From CAZIVE01 sp964542435 (GTDB lineage Bacteria; Bacteroidota; Bacteroidia; Bacteroidales; Tannerellaceae), in assembly GCA_964542435.1 (NCBI GenBank), contig CAZIVE010000025.1, positions 1 to 30,703 on the forward strand: DNA of 30,703 bases, in the 5' to 3' direction. Both the position numbers and the translations under genes were made by a program. Each line of letters begins with the position of its first letter. Positions within the stretch are counted from its first letter, which is position 1. The notes under the pieces were generated by a model that saw only the letters and a list, made by a program, of their open reading frames with translations, had not been told where the DNA came from and searched no databases. Of the stretch, positions 1 to 8,504 are shown in pieces.

Positions 1-1592
1 CGTATCTCATTCATGACAGCAGGCAGATCCTGATCACGCATAAAAAGCTGAACGGTGTTGGATTCAATCTTGGAAATGTCAAGCACATCGGAGATGATGC
101 GTTGCAATTGTTCATTGCTATTCTGAATCACTTCCGAATATTCAGCCCGCAGACTCTGCTCCGGCTCTTCAATGATCAACTGGGAAAAACCGACGATGGC
201 ATTCAGCGGAGTTCGGATCTCGTGACTCATATTGGCCAGGAATGCAGATTTCATCTTGTCGGCCTCCTCCGCTTTCCGCTGCTCCTCTTTCAGCCGCTTC
301 GTAGTACGCGAGCGAGAAACCAACAGATAAATAAAAATCATCATAGCGAAAGCAAAAGTAACAAGGATAACATACATAACTCTGAGGTCCTCATTCGTAT
401 GGAGAGCTTGAAGCTCCATCTCTCGGTTAGAGAGCTGCAGTTTGTTGACATCGTTGTTCTCGCGCACTCTTGCAAGCGTCTCCCGATAATCCGCCAATCG
501 AAGTGAATCGGACAAGACATAATAAGATGAATAGGATGCTTGCGCTTCTCTATTCCTGTTGAGTTTCATCAGAGCATCTCCTTTTGTCTTGTAAAATTTG
601 GCGACATCATAGTAATTGTGGGTCTTTTGATTGATCCGAATCAGAGAATCCATCATGATGACTGCATCCTCATAATTTCCTTTAGCCAGATAATAATCCA
701 TGTAAACCTCGCCAATTTCATTATCCCGATAGCCGAGATCATGGTCTTTGATATCTTTTTCAGCCAACTTAAGATAAGACATTGCCTTTTCAAAATCCTT
801 CAGGATAATGTATTCGCGTGCATAATTTCTATCCACCAGATAATCCAAAAGATAAACAGGTGTGACGGGATCGAACTCTGTAAGTTTCAATTCCTTCGCC
901 TTTTCAATAGCCTGAGCCAACTGCCTGAGATAAAAGAGCCTCTTGGGCTGCGACGGATGAGAGAAAGAGAGATATCTAAGAACAAACACGAGTGTCGAAG
1001 GCGAATCATTATGTTTCCTCATGTTTGCAAGAGTATTCTCGATACGAGCTGCACCTGCTTCAGGTTTACCCGAAAGCATTTCAATAGCACCTTTGAGTCC
1101 ATCAGCTATATCTTTCCCTTCAATCGATTCCCATGATTCAGCCAAACGATATAGATTCTGTATGCTGTCATTCGCCATTTTAAATTTACCGAGTTCTCCC
1201 AGTCTGAGAATCACCCAGGTTCTCACAACGAAATATTTCTTCACCTCATGCATTATCAAAAGCTTCGGTTCAAGTTGATTTGCCCATTTGAAAAGACTGT
1301 CATCATTATTATAATAGCCGTAGCTGACCAAGAGATACAGGGCTCGAAGCTCATAATATCTGCTATGCAATTGACGAGATTCGGAGAGTAACATAGATGG
1401 ATAATATTTCCAATCAGCGCCGTCGGCCAGCTTTGCCAATTGGTACAGAAGAGGAAGACGATTGACATTTCGTGCTGGAAGACGATTCAGATCCTCTTGG
1501 AGTTCGACTCGTTGAGAATGATTAGCCTGTCCCAATGCCGGCATTTGGCTGCATAGGAACAAAAGGCAAATAAAAAGCCATACTCTTTTCAT
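1..1592 (-). CDS. TPR-type membrane sensor histidine kinase, partial (C-terminus beyond window)
   Basis: The minus frame stays open from the ATG at 1592-1590 to the window edge, about 530 codons. Residues 1-22 are a signal peptide (MKRVWLFICLLFLCSQMPAL). A long helical, TPR-like periplasmic region follows, then one membrane segment (roughly VMYVILVTFAFAMMIFIYLL), then a HisKA domain with the H-box SHEIRTPLNAIVGFSQ and phospho-acceptor His457. The ATP-binding domain lies outside the window. The start is fixed by an AAGGAGG site 6 nt upstream and by ATGA overlap with the preceding kinase gene. The order of domains and the histidine index (457 against 458) match the upstream paralogue, so this is probably a tandem duplication. 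By family, it should sense a periplasmic or cytoplasmic cue through the TPR region and phosphorylate a response regulator; the ligand is unknown. Whether a receiver domain follows cannot be seen. Confidence 0.88.
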   Translation of the reverse strand, partial: MKRVWLFICLLFLCSQMPALGQANHSQRVELQEDLNRLPARNVNRLPLLYQLAKLADGADWKYYPSMLLSESRQLHSRYYELRALYLLVSYGYYNNDDSLFKWANQLEPKLLIMHEVKKYFVVRTWVILRLGELGKFKMANDSIQNLYRLAESWESIEGKDIADGLKGAIEMLSGKPEAGAARIENTLANMRKHNDSPSTLVFVLRYLSFSHPSQPKRLFYLRQLAQAIEKAKELKLTEFDPVTPVYLLDYLVDRNYAREYIILKDFEKAMSYLKLAEKDIKDHDLGYRDNEIGEVYMDYYLAKGNYEDAVIMMDSLIRINQKTHNYYDVAKFYKTKGDALMKLNRNREAQASYSSYYVLSDSLRLADYRETLARVRENNDVNKLQLSNREMELQALHTNEDLRVMYVILVTFAFAMMIFIYLLVSRSRTTKRLKEEQRKAEEADKMKSAFLANMSHEIRTPLNAIVGFSQLIIEEPEQSLRAEYSEVIQNSNEQLQRIISDVLDISKIESNTVQLFMRDQDLPAVMNEI

Positions 1593-3613
1593 GACTGACC
1601 TCCTTCCTGAACATCTTCTACCTGGTTGGTAGGCAAGACGACCGTAAAGACAGAACCTTTTCCTACTTCGGAAGTGACTCGGATGGATCCGCCCAATCTT
1701 ACGATCAATCCTTTGCAAATAGCCAAGCCTAATCCAACGCCTTGCGTCCAGTCATCCAGTTTCACAAACCGTGTAAAAATCGTTTCAAGCTTATCTGCCG
1801 GAATACCATCGCCGGTATCCGAAACGCTGAAACTGATTCCTTGGGGGACGATCTCATACGAGAGTTTGATGTACCCTTTTTGGGTATGCTTGATGGAATT
1901 GTTAATCAAATTGGAAAGAATCTGTGTCAGACGATTCCGATCGGTCACAAAATCCACAGGCTGGCAATCGCCCAATTGCATCGTAACCCCTTCCGACATT
2001 TGCAGTTCGTAGGAGTTGTACAACTCTTTCACAAACGACAAGAGATCCAGTTTATGGAAATGGAATGACATGGATTTCGAATCGATATTGGAAATGTCAA
2101 GCATGTCTCCGATCAGATGCAGCAACAGATCATTATTGTGTTCAATGATTCTTGAATATTCCTTTCGCGCATCCTCATCGGTCTCATCCACCAGGACTTG
2201 CGAGAACCCGACAATTGCATTGAGCGGCGTACGTATCTCATGATTCATATTGGCTAAGAATGCAGACTTGGCTTTTTCTGAATCCTCCGCATTCTTCTTT
2301 GCAATGATCAGACGCCGGTTCAATTTGCGGAGCGAAAGGATTGCGAAAGCCATCAGACCGCAAAGGATGAAGGAGACTGATATTCCCAACAGAATATAGT
2401 TTGTTTCAACCTTTTTTCGGGAACTTTCATATTCCAGGTTCTTCTTATCAAGAAGCAGTTTGTTCTTATCCAGTTCAGACTGCAACATAGCCAGTTTCTT
2501 TTGGCCTGAAAAGAAATCAAGAGAATCTCTCATGGAGATGCCCTTCAGATAACTGTCGAGGGCTTTTTTGTCTTCTCTTTTTTTGAGATACAATTGAGCG
2601 ATGCTTTTCTGATAATCGACGACAGAAAAACTACGCTGCATGGACGTGTAATACCGGATTAACTTCTGATAGCATTCGATGGCTTCGTCGTAATAGCCGA
2701 AAGATGTATAGTAGATGGCCTGAATCTGAAGATATTCCTCTTGGCCGTTACGGGTATGGAAATCGGGCGAACGCTTTACTATTTCCAAGTATTCCTTTGC
2801 ATGAGGCTGATCATGGTTGTGGGCATAAATAACGAACAGATTCCGGTTAATCAGATACTGAACATGGGCAAGCGAATTCTCTTTATCGAACTCTTTCAAG
2901 CCGCGTGCTTTCCAGACATTCACATACTCCTGGATTTCTTTACAGCATTCAAACCGTTGGTTAAAATCCGGATCAAGATTAGCCAGCTGCAAGAGAATGT
3001 TGATCTGTTTGATCGCAGGCGCACGACGTCTTCTCATAATCTGCAGGACCTTCTTATATTGGGCGACGCCCTCTTTTTTCATTCCAAGCTGCAGATAATA
3101 GTTTGCCAAGGCTTGATAGGCCATTTCCTCGCCTTCGTTGTAACGAAAGTGCCTTGCCAAGCGGATCAAAGAGGCCACGCTGTCAGGCGCAGCTGCCGTT
3201 TCGATGGAATTGCTCATACGATAAATATACCAGGCCTTTACACGGAAAAGCTGCTCTGTCTTATGGTCTCTGATCAAGGCAGGAATGGCGAGATGCGCAT
3301 TTCTCTTAAAGTTATCGAACGATTGGGCATAACTTCTTTTGGTCAGGTAGAAAAGAGCCTCGCTTTCATAATTGTTGTTATGAGCCGCCTGCGCTTCCTT
3401 CAGAAGTTGCTTGCCATATTGAATACCTTCGTCTCCTTCCGTGTTCTTATACATGAGACGATAGAGCTCTGCAAAATGTGCCGTGTCGGCTTGCGAAGAA
3501 GCGAAAGAACCGGATGAACTGAGTTGGGACCTGTTATTTCCTACCCGGAGTGATGCGAAGGACGCAGTCGCAGTCAGGAAAATAACAAGCAATATACATA
3601 CTCCTCTGTTCAT
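1589..3613 (-). CDS. TPR-type membrane sensor histidine kinase
   Basis: This is a 674-residue protein. A signal peptide covers residues 1-20 (MNRGVCILLVIFLTATASFA). Degenerate TPR helices span about 45-365, a coiled coil about 370-402, and one membrane segment about 405-428. The HisKA domain has NHEIRTPLNAIVGFSQ with phospho-acceptor His458. The HATPase domain shows an N-box (NLINNSIKH, about 568-576), DTGDGIP (599-605) and GVGLGLA (625-631). All catalytic boxes needed for autophosphorylation are present. There is no receiver or DNA-binding domain, so it is an orthodox kinase, not a hybrid regulator, and no partner regulator is encoded nearby in the window. Its stop overlaps the start of the next kinase (ATGA), which suggests translational coupling. 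I saw no clear TAnnTTTG promoter in the 216 bp upstream. Confidence 0.92.
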   Translation of the reverse strand: MNRGVCILLVIFLTATASFASLRVGNNRSQLSSSGSFASSQADTAHFAELYRLMYKNTEGDEGIQYGKQLLKEAQAAHNNNYESEALFYLTKRSYAQSFDNFKRNAHLAIPALIRDHKTEQLFRVKAWYIYRMSNSIETAAAPDSVASLIRLARHFRYNEGEEMAYQALANYYLQLGMKKEGVAQYKKVLQIMRRRRAPAIKQINILLQLANLDPDFNQRFECCKEIQEYVNVWKARGLKEFDKENSLAHVQYLINRNLFVIYAHNHDQPHAKEYLEIVKRSPDFHTRNGQEEYLQIQAIYYTSFGYYDEAIECYQKLIRYYTSMQRSFSVVDYQKSIAQLYLKKREDKKALDSYLKGISMRDSLDFFSGQKKLAMLQSELDKNKLLLDKKNLEYESSRKKVETNYILLGISVSFILCGLMAFAILSLRKLNRRLIIAKKNAEDSEKAKSAFLANMNHEIRTPLNAIVGFSQVLVDETDEDARKEYSRIIEHNNDLLLHLIGDMLDISNIDSKSMSFHFHKLDLLSFVKELYNSYELQMSEGVTMQLGDCQPVDFVTDRNRLTQILSNLINNSIKHTQKGYIKLSYEIVPQGISFSVSDTGDGIPADKLETIFTRFVKLDDWTQGVGLGLAICKGLIVRLGGSIRVTSEVGKGSVFTVVLPTNQVEDVQEGGQS
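1599..1605 (-). promoter_or_regulatory. Canonical Shine-Dalgarno site for the distal kinase
   Basis: On the minus strand AAGGAGG ends 6 nt before the ATG at 1592. It lies inside the last codons of the upstream kinase. Strong Shine-Dalgarno sites are uncommon in Bacteroidota, and this one settles the start and supports coupled translation of the two kinases. Confidence 0.7.
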
Positions 3614-3829
3614 TATTCAATTCTATTTCATTTCTCTTTTCTTCTAATAGTTCAATCTGGTAGAATTGGCAGGCAATCGAAGCGCTTCAGACTGTATGTT
3701 ACTGTCGGCGAAACTTCGACGGCGAGCAGCAGGAAGATCCGAATGATGATGTGTATGCTGTTTCTATACATAAATCTGAAGTAAATGGTGAAAAGTTAGT
3801 ATTAATACCTATATAAGCACGGAAACGAG

Positions 3830-4270
3830 TCAAAACAGTTTGAAGTCGCTTTCATCTACCGTTCCGAAGAGTTCCGTCACCTTCTGACGGGCGCGGGCAG
3901 AAATCTCCGGTGTGATGTTGTCATACACCTTCTTTACGGTGAAGACCAAAGCGGCCAGGTCATCCACATAACCGACCATCGGGATAAAATCGGGGATCAA
4001 GTCGAAGGGCAGGATGAAATAGCCCAGCGAACCGATGATAAGAGCCTTGTCGGCCGTTGAGACTGTATTGGAGCACAAGGCATAATAGAGCAGCAGAGCC
4101 GCATAGACCAGTTTGCAACCGGCCATCTTAGCCACTTTCTTGATTTTCTCCCAAAAGCTCTCTTCGTCATAACTGTCTCCATACTTCACAAGCTGACCTT
4201 CATTGAACTTCACAGGAAGATTCTTTGATTCGCTGTCTGACTGATTATCCTGAGTCGTATCTTTCTCCAT
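3830..4270 (-). CDS. DUF1232 / YkvA-family small membrane protein
   Basis: This is a 146-residue protein with a polar, acidic N-terminus (residues 1-40) and a hydrophobic helix at about 54-68. The DUF1232 core at about 74-110 includes GYFILPFDLIPDFIPMVGYV followed by DDLAAL, the hallmark of this family. The C-terminus (about 120-146) is a charged helix. The family's biochemical role is not established; members are small membrane-associated proteins. It is transcribed alone, with a TATCTTTG -7 element 37 bp before the start. The gap to the PAP2 gene upstream is large and filled with a tandem repeat, so the two are unlikely to form an operon. Confidence 0.88.
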   Translation of the reverse strand: MEKDTTQDNQSDSESKNLPVKFNEGQLVKYGDSYDEESFWEKIKKVAKMAGCKLVYAALLLYYALCSNTVSTADKALIIGSLGYFILPFDLIPDFIPMVGYVDDLAALVFTVKKVYDNITPEISARARQKVTELFGTVDESDFKLF

Positions 4271-4306
4271 TTTGGTGTTCTGTTTTTAATCGGTTTCTTC
4301 TTAAAG

Positions 4307-4314
4307 CAAAGATA
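4307..4314 (-). promoter_or_regulatory. Bacteroidota-type -7 element for the DUF1232 gene
   Basis: The minus strand reads TATCTTTG, an exact TAnnTTTG box, 37 bp before the ATG. A TTG lies upstream but with a 24-nt spacer, longer than the usual 19-21, so only the -7 box is well supported. Confidence 0.55.
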
Positions 4315-4468
4315 GTGATTGATTGGCTTATTTTGCAGCAACCTTCTTGAAAGTTTTCCTTTTGACGCTTTTTTTCGTCAAATGCGACGCAGCAACGAGT
4401 GATTTCCCTATTTCGGAGGTTTGAAAGTTCGAGATTCGGCTTTACAACCTTAGATAACCTGCATAAAG

Positions 4469-4694
4469 AATCCGACGTCCGTCGGAATGGTATTTACCAA
4501 GGAAAAAGGATTTCGATGTCCGTAGGAATGGAATTTACCGAAGAAATAGCATTTCTACATTCGTCGGAACGATATTTACCAAGAAAATAGCATTTCTACG
4601 TCCGTCGGAATGATATTTACCGAAGAAATAGCATTTCTACGAGCATCGGAATAGTATTTACCGGGGAAATAGGACTTCGACATCCGTCGAAATA
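4469..4694. repeat. Tandem repeat, 41-bp unit, five full copies plus a partial sixth
   Basis: Units start at 4469, 4510, 4551, 4592, 4633 and 4674, exactly 41 bp apart, and copies 3 and 4 are the most alike. Each unit has a variable CG-rich core (for example CCGACGTCCGTCGG in copy 1), then GGAATNNTATTTACC and GAAGAAATAGC-like sequence. Copies 1 and 6 have a clear dyad in the core (CCGACG/CGTCGG; TTCGAC/GTCGAA). There are no unique spacers, so it is not a CRISPR array. The function is unknown. Confidence 0.93.
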
Positions 4695-4909
4695 ATTCTG
4701 TTGATGGAAATTCCTTCCTTCCGGCAATAACATCTTGATTCCCCTCTCTTTCAAAGGTGCGTTCTGCAGAGCATGGATATTATATTGTCTTTTATATCAC
4801 ATTGAAGTAGGATGTAGAGTAAAAAGACTTCTCGCTTTGGGGCAAACTTTTTTTGTTTGGGTCGTTACCGAAATAGGGGAAACGGTTTTTCCATCCAAAA
4901 GATGCCGTT

Positions 4910-6136
4910 TTAGAAAAGTACGGAAACCTGACTTCCCATCGTTATAACCTGAATGAAGTTCCTGTTCATCGCAGCAGGCGTTGGCTGAAGATTGTAATCC
5001 ATGAAAAACTTCACTCCGAGATTCTGATTGGCACGAAAGGAGAAGGATGTTCCTGCTGCTACGCCCAAACCGCCTTTCTTTCCGATCGTCATGTCCGACA
5101 GTTTGCACTTGGGAAAATAGCTGAAACCGAGAGCTGCTTTGCCGCCGAGAGCAAACCGGGACGAAAGCGGATAGGAAAAATAGGTTCCCGGGAAAAGAGA
5201 CCAAACGTCGATCGTCTTTTCTCCAGCCACGTTATTGTAGGTGAAAGAGACCGTAGATGCTGACAAGCGTGCACCAAGGCCAAAATAGGGAGTGAGGAAA
5301 CCGGCGCCTTCAAGACCTGCCGTTCCTCCGGAAGAAAAAGCGATCTTGGATCCATTTTCTAACCGATAGCTTCCAGGAATCTTATTGAGTCCGAGAGAGA
5401 CGCCGAAAAACGAGGGCTTATGAAAACGATCGAAGGTATCATCGTCATCGTAGTGACGGATTCCCTTGTCACGGAAAATCAGATCGGCAAGGAAATAACC
5501 TGTTTCAGTCGAGAGAATACCGAAGCCTGCGCCAGCCAAGACATCACTCAGCCAATGCCGGTTGTTGGCCATTCGAGTCAGTCCGGTAACGGTACTGATC
5601 GTGAAACCGGCAATGCTGTACCACGGATTTTCTCCGCCATATTCCTTGCTGAGCATCATCGCCGTCATGAAGGCTGTCGCGGTATGACCCGAAGGAAAGG
5701 AATTATGGGAAGAGCCATCGGGACGCAAAACGCCGGCACGGCTTTTGAGTTGATTCACCACAGCAACCATCAACACCGTGGAAAAGGCATCCGACACCAG
5801 CATTCGTCCCCAGGAACTGCGACTGGGCACACCGCCGATCTTCAGTCCGAGCATCAAAACGGCAGGAGCATATTGGAACTTATCGTCGTAACCCTGTTTG
5901 AAGGTCGGAAGATAATCGTTACGCAACGAACGGAAATGATCGTCTTCGCTTTTCACGATCAAACCGCCCATCACGAGAGGAACACCGATATAGGTCATTC
6001 GATAGGCCTTCGATTCACTGACATTGTCGAGAAACTTCTCAAACTTACTGATATGAATCGGGCGTAAAGAATCGATCTGTGCACGGAGCGTCCACGGCAA
6101 TACTAAGAGCACAAATAAAAGAAACTTACCTATCAT
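4910..6136 (-). CDS. PAP2-superfamily phosphatase with a C-terminal barrel-like domain
   Basis: This is a 408-residue protein read from the ATG at 6136, just inside the scaffold gap edge. Residues 1-20 form a signal peptide ending LRAQ. The acid-phosphatase/PAP2 motifs are complete: K131-x6-R138-P139, PSGH at 148-151 and TR-x5-H194-x3-D198. Hydrophobic helices lie around them. This family removes phosphate from lipids such as undecaprenyl-PP, phosphatidylglycerol-P or lipid A. From about residue 240 the protein changes to glycine-rich alternating beta strands and ends in VLF, as outer-membrane barrels do. That second half is an inference from pattern. A lipid A or lipid pyrophosphate phosphatase working in the periplasm is the likeliest role. 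Its promoter region is lost in the N run. An upstream extension through the Ns should not be trusted. Confidence 0.88.
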   Translation of the reverse strand: MIGKFLLFVLLVLPWTLRAQIDSLRPIHISKFEKFLDNVSESKAYRMTYIGVPLVMGGLIVKSEDDHFRSLRNDYLPTFKQGYDDKFQYAPAVLMLGLKIGGVPSRSSWGRMLVSDAFSTVLMVAVVNQLKSRAGVLRPDGSSHNSFPSGHTATAFMTAMMLSKEYGGENPWYSIAGFTISTVTGLTRMANNRHWLSDVLAGAGFGILSTETGYFLADLIFRDKGIRHYDDDDTFDRFHKPSFFGVSLGLNKIPGSYRLENGSKIAFSSGGTAGLEGAGFLTPYFGLGARLSASTVSFTYNNVAGEKTIDVWSLFPGTYFSYPLSSRFALGGKAALGFSYFPKCKLSDMTIGKKGGLGVAAGTSFSFRANQNLGVKFFMDYNLQPTPAAMNRNFIQVITMGSQVSVLF

Positions 6137-6140
6137 ACGT

Positions 6141-6240
6141 NNNNNNNNNNNNNNNNNNNNNNNNNNNNNNNNNNNNNNNNNNNNNNNNNNNNNNNNNNNN
6201 NNNNNNNNNNNNNNNNNNNNNNNNNNNNNNNNNNNNNNNN
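6141..6240. other. Scaffold gap of exactly 100 N
   Basis: One hundred consecutive N is the customary placeholder for a gap of unknown size. It lies between the divergent PAP2 and secreted-protein genes, so the PAP2 promoter and any further intergenic sequence are missing. Confidence 0.97.
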
Positions 6241-6277
6241 CCAATCGTCGAAAGTTTAGGTGAATTTGTCGCATTTG

Positions 6278-6309
6278 TTTGGAAGGGATAGTAAATCGGC
6301 GTATTTTCG
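6278..6309 (+). promoter_or_regulatory. Promoter of the secreted protein/LytS/LytTR operon
   Basis: TTTG at 6278-6281 is followed, after exactly 20 nt, by TATTTTCG at 6302-6309, one mismatch from TAnnTTTG. Transcription would begin near 6316, about 29 nt before the chosen start at 6345. This also rules out an in-frame ATG at 6279. Confidence 0.6.
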
Positions 6310-6344
6310 CAACAAAGATTTTTCAAAAACTAAATGATCAACTT

Positions 6345-6749
6345 ATGAAGACAAAATTGTTTCTCTGCACCCTGTTGTGCATGTTTATGAGTATTTCCGC
6401 TTTTGGACAGAGTAAAGAAACCGCTACAGCTGACATGGCAAAGATGGTTGGTGACTGGACCTATTCAGCACCCAATCCAATGGGCGGTGACGACATGAAG
6501 GGCGTCTGCACATTCACCGAAAAAGACGGTAAGAAGATTGCAGTGATGAAGATGGACGACAGCAGCAATGGCATTGAGCCGATGGAGACAACAGCCTTGG
6601 AGCCCAATGACGACGGTGCTTGCTACGGCAACACAGAAGCTCAGGGTTATTCACTGACCGTTTCTTTCAAACTTAAGGAGGACGGAAAGATTCAGGCTGT
6701 CATCGATGCCGGCGTCATGCAGATTCCATTCGAAATGACGAAGAAGTAA
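6345..6749 (+). CDS. Small secreted protein of unknown function, first in a LytS/LytTR operon
   Basis: This is a 134-residue protein with a clear signal peptide (MKTKLFLCTLLCMFMSISAF, cleavage near GQ). The mature part is about 112 residues, begins with a MVGDWTYSAPNPMGG stretch and continues as short beta strands, ending IPFEMTKK. The GDW start and strand pattern recall lipocalin-like or other small barrel folds, but I cannot assign a family. It has no lipobox cysteine at the cleavage site, so it is likely periplasmic or exported. It ends 4 nt before the sensor kinase gene, so the three genes are probably co-transcribed. Its place at the head of the operon suggests it is an input to, or output of, the two-component system. 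That is inference. Confidence 0.8.
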   Translation: MKTKLFLCTLLCMFMSISAFGQSKETATADMAKMVGDWTYSAPNPMGGDDMKGVCTFTEKDGKKIAVMKMDDSSNGIEPMETTALEPNDDGACYGNTEAQGYSLTVSFKLKEDGKIQAVIDAGVMQIPFEMTKK

Positions 6750-6753
6750 ATCC

Positions 6754-7806
6754 ATGGCAATGGATTCTGCCGAGAAAAGAAAGCGGTTGTCTGTCGGACT
6801 TCAGGTCGCAGCATGGGTCATTCTGTTCTGTCTCCCGATTTTTGTCCAGCTGATCAACAAGCAATCTTTGGAGGAAATAATAGGGCTGATTCGCTATACG
6901 TGGATCAGCCCTGTTGCGTTAATCATCTTCTTTTATGCCAACTACTACTCGTTCGTTGACAAATTCCTCTTCAAACGGCGGATTCTATTTTTCTCCTTGG
7001 CTAATGCAGGCCTCATCATCCTACTGATCGGCCTCCTTTATCTTTACTTTCTTTTTCTGGACGTCTCTCTCTTCAAACTTTTCCCTGATCCCGGTTCCGA
7101 GTTTCTGTTCTTCACCATGCTGATCGTACTGTTCCTCTTTTTCGGAGGAATCAGCGTCGCATTGAAGGTGACGCAGCGGCTTTACCGTTCCGAAGAGGAG
7201 AAGAAGGAACTGGAACGCCAAAAGAGCGTCTCCGAACTGCTTTGGCTCAAGAGCCAGCTCAATCCGCATTTTCTGTTCAATACATTAAATAATATATACA
7301 GCCTCGTTTCGGTCTGCCCGGACGATGCGCGCAGTTCCATCAGTCAGCTGAGCGATATGCTGCGCTACGTCTTGTATGACAGCAGTGAAGAACTGGTTTC
7401 GCTCAACGATGAAATTTCCTTCGTCCGCAACTATGTCAAACTGATGGAGATCCGACTGACGCGACGCACCGAGGTTACACTTGATCTGCCCGAAGAGCCT
7501 CAGAATATTCTCGTTGCTCCGCTCCTGCTCATCTCGCCTGTCGAGAATGCCTTCAAGCATGGCGTAAGCGGCAGCAAGCCTTCGTTCATCCACATCTCAC
7601 TGACACAATCTGAAGGTTCTATCCATTTCACTGTGGAGAACAGCTACTTTCCGAAGGAGAACAACGACAAAAGTGATTCCGGCATTGGATTGGGAAACCT
7701 GAAGAAACGGCTGGAACTGACTTATCCGGGAAAGTACGAACTGACATACGGACAAACGGGTGACAAATATAGTCTCGACCTTACGCTTAAAACACAAACC
7801 CCATGA
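6754..7806 (+). CDS. LytS/YehU-type sensor histidine kinase (His_kinase family)
   Basis: This is a 350-residue protein. Four membrane segments lie at about 17-34, 51-68, 77-102 and 117-137. A short coiled linker (about 143-160) leads to the His_kinase domain, with QLNPHFLFNTLNNI and phospho-acceptor His172. The ATPase domain shows SPVENAFKHG (N265) and GIGLGNLKKRL (about 310-320). This domain order is typical of kinases paired with LytTR regulators. It has no large periplasmic sensor domain, so it probably senses a membrane-embedded or membrane-state signal. The start at 6754 lies 4 nt after the preceding stop; an ATG two codons later is possible. Its stop overlaps the regulator's start (ATGA). 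Confidence 0.93.
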   Translation: MAMDSAEKRKRLSVGLQVAAWVILFCLPIFVQLINKQSLEEIIGLIRYTWISPVALIIFFYANYYSFVDKFLFKRRILFFSLANAGLIILLIGLLYLYFLFLDVSLFKLFPDPGSEFLFFTMLIVLFLFFGGISVALKVTQRLYRSEEEKKELERQKSVSELLWLKSQLNPHFLFNTLNNIYSLVSVCPDDARSSISQLSDMLRYVLYDSSEELVSLNDEISFVRNYVKLMEIRLTRRTEVTLDLPEEPQNILVAPLLLISPVENAFKHGVSGSKPSFIHISLTQSEGSIHFTVENSYFPKENNDKSDSGIGLGNLKKRLELTYPGKYELTYGQTGDKYSLDLTLKTQTP

Positions 7807-8504
7807 CAATCACCTGTGCAATCATCGACGACGAACCGCTGGCCATCAGACTTCTCGAAGACCACGTCAGCAAAGTACAGTTTCTTCGGCTGGAAGGAAG
7901 CTACGACAATTCCGTCGATGCGCTGGCCGGGCTGAACGAGCATCCTGTGGATCTGCTCTTCCTCGATATTCAGATGCCCGAACTGAACGGACTGGAACTG
8001 GCTCATATCATTGCACCCGACACACGCATCGTTTTTACCACAGCATTCAAGCAGTATGCGTTGGACAGCTACGAAGCCAATGCCATCGATTATCTGCTCA
8101 AGCCCATCAGCTTCGAACAGTTTATGCGCGCAGCCAACAAGGCACTACAATGGTTCAGCAGGAATACGGAGGAGAAGCCAAAGCCGGAAGATGATCCGAA
8201 AAGCATCTTCGTCCGCAGTGATTACATGCTGGTACGCGTGGAGTTGAAAAAGATTCTCTACATCAACGGCATGAAGGATTATATCCGCATCTTCACGGAA
8301 GACGAGCCGCATCCCGTCGTCTCGCACATGATGATGAAGACCATCGAAGATCTTCTGCCTGCCAACGAATTCATCCGCGTTCATCGTTCCTATATTGTCT
8401 CACTGAGCCACATCAAAGCCGTAGCCAATAACCGCATCATCATCGGCAAAGAATACATTCCGCTTTCCGACGCCTATCGCGACGCGTTCCTTGCAAGACT
8501 GTAA
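7803..8504 (+). CDS. LytTR-family response regulator
   Basis: This is a 233-residue protein. The receiver domain (about 1-118) has the acidic pair D9/D10, phospho-acceptor D55 in LFLDIQMPELNG, T79/T80 and K100. The LytTR DNA-binding domain runs from about 136 to 233, with the family pattern of EFIRVHRSYIVSLSHI and a VANNRIIIG-YIPLSDAYR end. It is the cognate regulator of the upstream LytS-type kinase, to which it is coupled by a 4-bp ATGA overlap. LytTR proteins bind paired direct repeats near promoters and often control envelope, exopolysaccharide or stress genes. The target genes are not evident here. I saw no U-rich terminator hairpin after it. Confidence 0.95.
   Translation: MTITCAIIDDEPLAIRLLEDHVSKVQFLRLEGSYDNSVDALAGLNEHPVDLLFLDIQMPELNGLELAHIIAPDTRIVFTTAFKQYALDSYEANAIDYLLKPISFEQFMRAANKALQWFSRNTEEKPKPEDDPKSIFVRSDYMLVRVELKKILYINGMKDYIRIFTEDEPHPVVSHMMMKTIEDLLPANEFIRVHRSYIVSLSHIKAVANNRIIIGKEYIPLSDAYRDAFLARL

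Larger units (their letters stand above)
4271..4909. other. 639-bp intergenic region holding the 41-bp repeat array
   Basis: No convincing gene lies here. It contains the -7 box of the DUF1232 gene, the 41-bp tandem array at 4469-4694, and about 210 bp next to the PAP2 stop in which I see nothing clear. Short open frames crossing the array are not credible because 41 is not a multiple of three. Confidence 0.75.

Noticed and set aside
4399..4590. Short protein-coding frame across the 41-bp repeats
   Set aside because: The repeat length is not a multiple of three, so successive copies are read in different frames, and no start signals or family resemblance exist.
4469..4694. CRISPR array
   Set aside because: Units follow one another directly with no unique spacers, and no cas genes are near.
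6141..6276. N-terminal extension of the PAP2 protein through the gap
   Set aside because: The residues would be undefined, and a good signal peptide begins at the ATG at 6136.
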